Part shown: one piece after another, positions 14,357-17,062 of the stretch
Numbering within the stretch: position 1 is the first letter of the stretch
Layout of the letters: each line of letters starts with the position of its first letter
Position numbers and translations under genes: made by a program
Notes under the pieces: model-generated
What the model was told of the DNA's origin: nothing
The model's input: only the letters and a program-made list of their open reading frames with translations
Database searches by the model: none
NCBI GenBank assembly: GCA_041685645.1
Contig: JAWLFI010000035.1
Coordinates: 1 to 17,062 of the forward strand
Source of the DNA: JAWLFI01 sp041685645
GTDB taxonomy: Bacteria; Bacteroidota; Bacteroidia; Chitinophagales; Saprospiraceae
DNA length: 17,062 nucleotides
Reading direction: 5' to 3'

Positions 14357-16826
14357 CTTTTGGCCGCTCTTCTACTAGTCCCTTATAAAAGCCCCCGAGA
14401 ATCAAAAGTAATAGGAGAGAGGAAAATGCCAGCGCAATTTTTTCTCCCTGATAATATGATTCCGGTCGAAACTCGAATACAATCTCATGATCGCCGGAGG
14501 GTACCACCAATCCCCTCAGGATATAATTCACCCGAAGATGAGAGACCGGCTCTCCGTCGATGTATGCCTGCCAACCCTTATCCGGTCCATACCAAATCTC
14601 AGAAAAAGCCACCAACTGATCCCTTGAAGAAGAAAAAGAATACTTCAGTCGCTCGGGATGGTAGTCTGTCAACTGAATTCTCGTGTCGGGCGATCGCCTC
14701 ACATCCAATCCCGAGAGCTCTTCTTCAAACTCCGATCGCAATACGACCGCCTGATCTGCTGCTGAAAAATTATTGAGCGCTTCAATTTCTTGCTTCGGAC
14801 TCGACACTTCTAAGAGTTCATCCACTGCCCAGGCATGGCCCAATGCCTCATTATTTATCTGAAATTGTTCCCCACCCTGTTGATCGGGAACTATGATGTA
14901 TTTCGTATTGAGCATGTTCAATACTTCTCGATTATTGCTCTTGATATGATAATCGATCATATCCTGATAGCGCTGGAGCTTCGCCGGATGGTATCCCCCA
15001 ACGTGATTGTGAAAAGTCGATGGAAAGGTCGTATTGAAGGTGTTGACCGACAAGTCCAACACCCGGTAATCATAGCGATTTTCCTCCCGCTGCATAATTG
15101 ATCGATCCACCTCTCTGGCTTGAAAATTTTGATCGTGCTGCCGTTCACTTACGAAATCGTCGTGCGAAACATATCGCTTACTCACTCCCCAATTATCTAT
15201 GAGCGCCAAAACTCCAATGACACCCAACAACAGCAAACTCGACTTGAGTTTTTGCTTCTGATACAACCACAAGGCCAGCGCACTGAACAGAACGAGAAAA
15301 AAGGTCCTCCAGGCATCCCCGACCAACAGCGATTTTCGATCGCTGATCAAGGCATTGATATCTACTCCCTGCTGGATGTAATTGCTATCTCCGGCAGACT
15401 CAAAATTGAAAAAAAGCGATGGCATCAAAGCCGGAATCAAGGCCAGCCCGAGGCAGATCCCCGCACTCCACATCAAACTTTTCTTCAACCTGCTGTCCGG
15501 CGCATTATTTTTGCGCTTTTTGTTCGGGGCAGAGCGAGACTTCATCAATTGATATAAAGAAAGCCCGCCTAAAATCGGCAGGAAAAATACCGTGATGCTC
15601 AGAATAGATTGAGGGGTTCTGAACTTATTGTACAAAGGTAAATAGTCAAACAGCAGCCGATTGAACCATTCTATATTCTTTCCCATGGAAACAATCAGAG
15701 TCATCAATACAGCAGCGCCCAACCAATACTTCATCGGACCCTTATAATAGAACAAACCGAAAATAAACAAAAACCAAAATACCGCACCCAGATAATTCGG
15801 CCCGGCAGTAAAGGGCAATCCCCCCCAATACAATGGGCCACTAGGCATTCTATATAATTTGTAGAGCTCGGAATCCCGATCCAGCTTTTCAGAACCGGAG
15901 CCCCCCGCAGCTCCGGGGATATATGTCGCCAGCAGATCTACCCATGAGTTGGACCATTGCATCGCATAACTCCACTCCAAACCTTCCACTTCACCACTGG
16001 AAGTTGCATCAGCACGATCCCCTTCCTGCTCCAGAACCGGAGCCCCTCTCATACTCGATGAATTGAAATCATAGACCGACATAATCCGGGACGCCGAAGC
16101 GCCCAGTGCCAATACCGCAATAAAGGCGACTATACCCGTCGATATGAAGAAGGGGCGCAACTCCTTTCGGCGAATGGCATCAATCAGCATCACAATGCCG
16201 AAAATCACAAAAATCATAAAGGCATAATAAATCATCTGCGAATGCTGCATATACACACTCAGCGCCAACCCAATGCCCAGCACAGCACCACCCACTTTCG
16301 AGCGCTGTCGATAATACAACAAGAGCACGCCGCTAATCACCAAAGGCAATATGGCCAGCGTCCGCACCTTACTCGCGTGCCCCGCATCCCATAAGATCAC
16401 GTTATTGACCGAAAATCCCGTCGCCAAAGCCAGTAACATCGCCCCCAGAGGATGCAGCCCAAGCACCATCATCAATAAATACATACCAATCAGCATCACA
16501 TTAAAAACGCCAATCGGGCTATTAAAACCCAGAGTCAAAAGATCGTAGGCCGGGCGGAGCACATTATTCTTTGCCGGCGCAAAAAGCATTCGCGGCATAC
16601 CCCCAAATTGACTATTCGTCCAAAGCAAATAATCACTCGCATCCTCTCGGTACTCCCTTACTTCAGACGACTTCGCCTTCGATGCAATCAAGTCGTCCTG
16701 ATTCAGCTTTTTCCCTTCCATCTGTGGCCAGAAATAGACCATATTCACCAGTACCATGACCGCGATCGCAGCGATATGCCAATAAAAATATTTGCTTTGC
16801 CCGATTTGTTTCAATTTCTGTATCAT
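14349..16826 (-). CDS. YfhO-family multi-pass membrane protein
   Basis: An 825-residue membrane protein. An N-terminal helix (about residues 16-38) precedes an extracytoplasmic loop (WPQMEGKKLNQDDLIASKAK, then DASDYLLWTNSQFGGMPRML). About ten more helices run to about residue 560. A large soluble domain follows (about 570-790, with NRYDYRVLDLSVNTFN, STFHNHVGGYHPAKLQRYQD, NMLNTKYIIVPDQQG and EIWYGPDKGWQAYIDGEPV), then a final helix (about 795-815). The motifs FHNHVGGYHPAK and LNTKYIIVP are typical of Bacteroidota YfhO proteins, which share the membrane layout of GT-C glycosyltransferases. B. subtilis YfhO has been linked to glycosylation of lipoteichoic acid. Here it is followed by, and overlaps, a family 2 glycosyltransferase gene, consistent with use of a lipid-linked sugar donor on the outer face. 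The ATG at 16826 is preceded by AAGGGG at one-base distance. A C7 run occurs at 15820-15826. Confidence 0.85.
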   Translation of the reverse strand: MIQKLKQIGQSKYFYWHIAAIAVMVLVNMVYFWPQMEGKKLNQDDLIASKAKSSEVREYREDASDYLLWTNSQFGGMPRMLFAPAKNNVLRPAYDLLTLGFNSPIGVFNVMLIGMYLLMMVLGLHPLGAMLLALATGFSVNNVILWDAGHASKVRTLAILPLVISGVLLLYYRQRSKVGGAVLGIGLALSVYMQHSQMIYYAFMIFVIFGIVMLIDAIRRKELRPFFISTGIVAFIAVLALGASASRIMSVYDFNSSSMRGAPVLEQEGDRADATSSGEVEGLEWSYAMQWSNSWVDLLATYIPGAAGGSGSEKLDRDSELYKLYRMPSGPLYWGGLPFTAGPNYLGAVFWFLFIFGLFYYKGPMKYWLGAAVLMTLIVSMGKNIEWFNRLLFDYLPLYNKFRTPQSILSITVFFLPILGGLSLYQLMKSRSAPNKKRKNNAPDSRLKKSLMWSAGICLGLALIPALMPSLFFNFESAGDSNYIQQGVDINALISDRKSLLVGDAWRTFFLVLFSALALWLYQKQKLKSSLLLLGVIGVLALIDNWGVSKRYVSHDDFVSERQHDQNFQAREVDRSIMQREENRYDYRVLDLSVNTFNTTFPSTFHNHVGGYHPAKLQRYQDMIDYHIKSNNREVLNMLNTKYIIVPDQQGGEQFQINNEALGHAWAVDELLEVSSPKQEIEALNNFSAADQAVVLRSEFEEELSGLDVRRSPDTRIQLTDYHPERLKYSFSSSRDQLVAFSEIWYGPDKGWQAYIDGEPVSHLRVNYILRGLVVPSGDHEIVFEFRPESYYQGEKIALAFSSLLLLLILGGFYKGLVEERPKDE

Positions 16827-16924
16827 ACCCCTTCATATTTTAAAACCCTAATATAAGACCTTTCCCGTACAATACCACACACGCGCTTTCACTCCTTAAT
16901 TGGAATTCGTTCTCTTTTTTATGA

Positions 16925-17061
16925 TTTGGGCGTTACCCCATGCTATGGTTGCGGCCCATAGCATGGGGTCAGGCTGTGCAGGGGTTCCGTCTCGTCACGC
17001 TTTACAAGACGTGACGAGACCCACGGCATACTGCCGTGGCCCTTCCCATCCTTAACGCAAA
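16925..17061. repeat. Structured multi-hairpin intergenic element
   Basis: Non-coding stretch made almost entirely of inverted repeats. The outer ends pair: GCGTT at 16930-16934 with AACGC at 17054-17058, extended by TTT at 16925-16927 with AAA at 17059-17061 across a GG bulge. Inside are three separate perfect hairpins: a 14-bp stem (16935-16948 with 16956-16969, 7-base loop), an 11-bp stem (16989-16999 with 17010-17020, 10-base loop) and an 8-bp stem (17021-17028 with 17032-17039, 3-base loop). A 19-base unpaired stretch with GGCTGTGCAGGGG (within 16970-16988) separates the first two. The fold would be cloverleaf-like. No reading frame covers it and no T run follows. From memory, intergenic elements starting GGGCGT and ending near ACGC with a conserved GGGCT core are dispersed in many Bacteroidota genomes; I cannot verify kinship here. 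Confidence 0.7.
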
Positions 17062-17062
17062 G

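Noticed and set aside
15120..15557. 145-codon plus-strand reading frame inside the YfhO-family gene
   Set aside because: Antisense to a well-supported gene; Gln/Arg-rich product without recognisable motifs.
16827..16924. Promoter for the YfhO/glycosyltransferase pair
   Set aside because: TTG and TATATTAG occur on the minus strand in this leader, but their spacing does not fit the -33/-7 pattern, so I did not call a promoter.

Overview
This window looks like part of a surface-polysaccharide locus from a member of the Bacteroidota, possibly a marine Saprospiria-like lineage. The genus is a guess. Supporting features are a UpxY-type NusG paralogue, a winged-helix/nucleotidyltransferase-like regulator of the kind found at the head of Bacteroidota capsule operons, a CpsB-type PHP phosphatase beginning with a short basic leader, a long YfhO-family membrane protein, likely TTG starts, few Shine-Dalgarno sequences, and a -33 TTTG / -7 TAnnTTT promoter-like site.

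Layout. From 11693 down to the left edge runs one long minus-strand gene set, almost certainly an operon. In transcription order it holds a winged-helix regulator, a UDP-N-acetylhexosamine 6-dehydrogenase, a NusG-like antiterminator, UDP-glucose 6-dehydrogenase (ugd), rmlB, rmlA, a WlbA-type UDP-sugar 3-dehydrogenase, a possible 58-residue small gene, cysC, cysD, a Wzx-type flippase, cysN, and a CpsB/CapC-type phosphatase that runs off the window. Most neighbours touch, overlap or lie within about 30 bases. The larger gaps are near 9253-9333, 4039-4117 and 4869-4980. Upstream, a 149-bp divergent region separates this operon from a plus-strand mgtE magnesium transporter (11876-13255). Convergent to mgtE is a second minus-strand pair, a YfhO-family membrane protein followed with an 8-nt overlap by a membrane-anchored family 2 glycosyltransferase (16826 to 13328). 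The right end (16925-17061) holds no gene but a striking array of inverted repeats.

How the genes work together. The sugar genes make activated precursors: UDP-glucuronate (ugd), a UDP-N-acetylhexosaminuronate (the TviB/WbpO-like enzyme), its 3-keto derivative (WlbA type), and dTDP-4-keto-6-deoxyglucose (rmlA and rmlB). The later steps (aminotransferase, acetyltransferase, rmlC/rmlD) are not here. CysD, CysN and CysC convert sulfate to PAPS. No PAPS reductase or sulfite reductase is nearby, and a lipid-linked oligosaccharide flippase sits between cysD and cysN. The most economical reading is that PAPS is made to sulfate an exported acidic polysaccharide, not to make cysteine. The sulfotransferases that reading predicts are not in the window. 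The flippase would export the repeat unit and the CpsB-like phosphatase would control a tyrosine kinase of the polymerisation/export machine.

The most unusual items are the cloverleaf-like repeat element at the right end, the sulfate-activation genes split by a flippase, the regulator whose nucleotidyltransferase-like motif lacks a key aspartate and has a palindrome next to its own start, two places where consecutive genes sit in the same frame separated only by one stop codon, and a G8 tract inside cysD.
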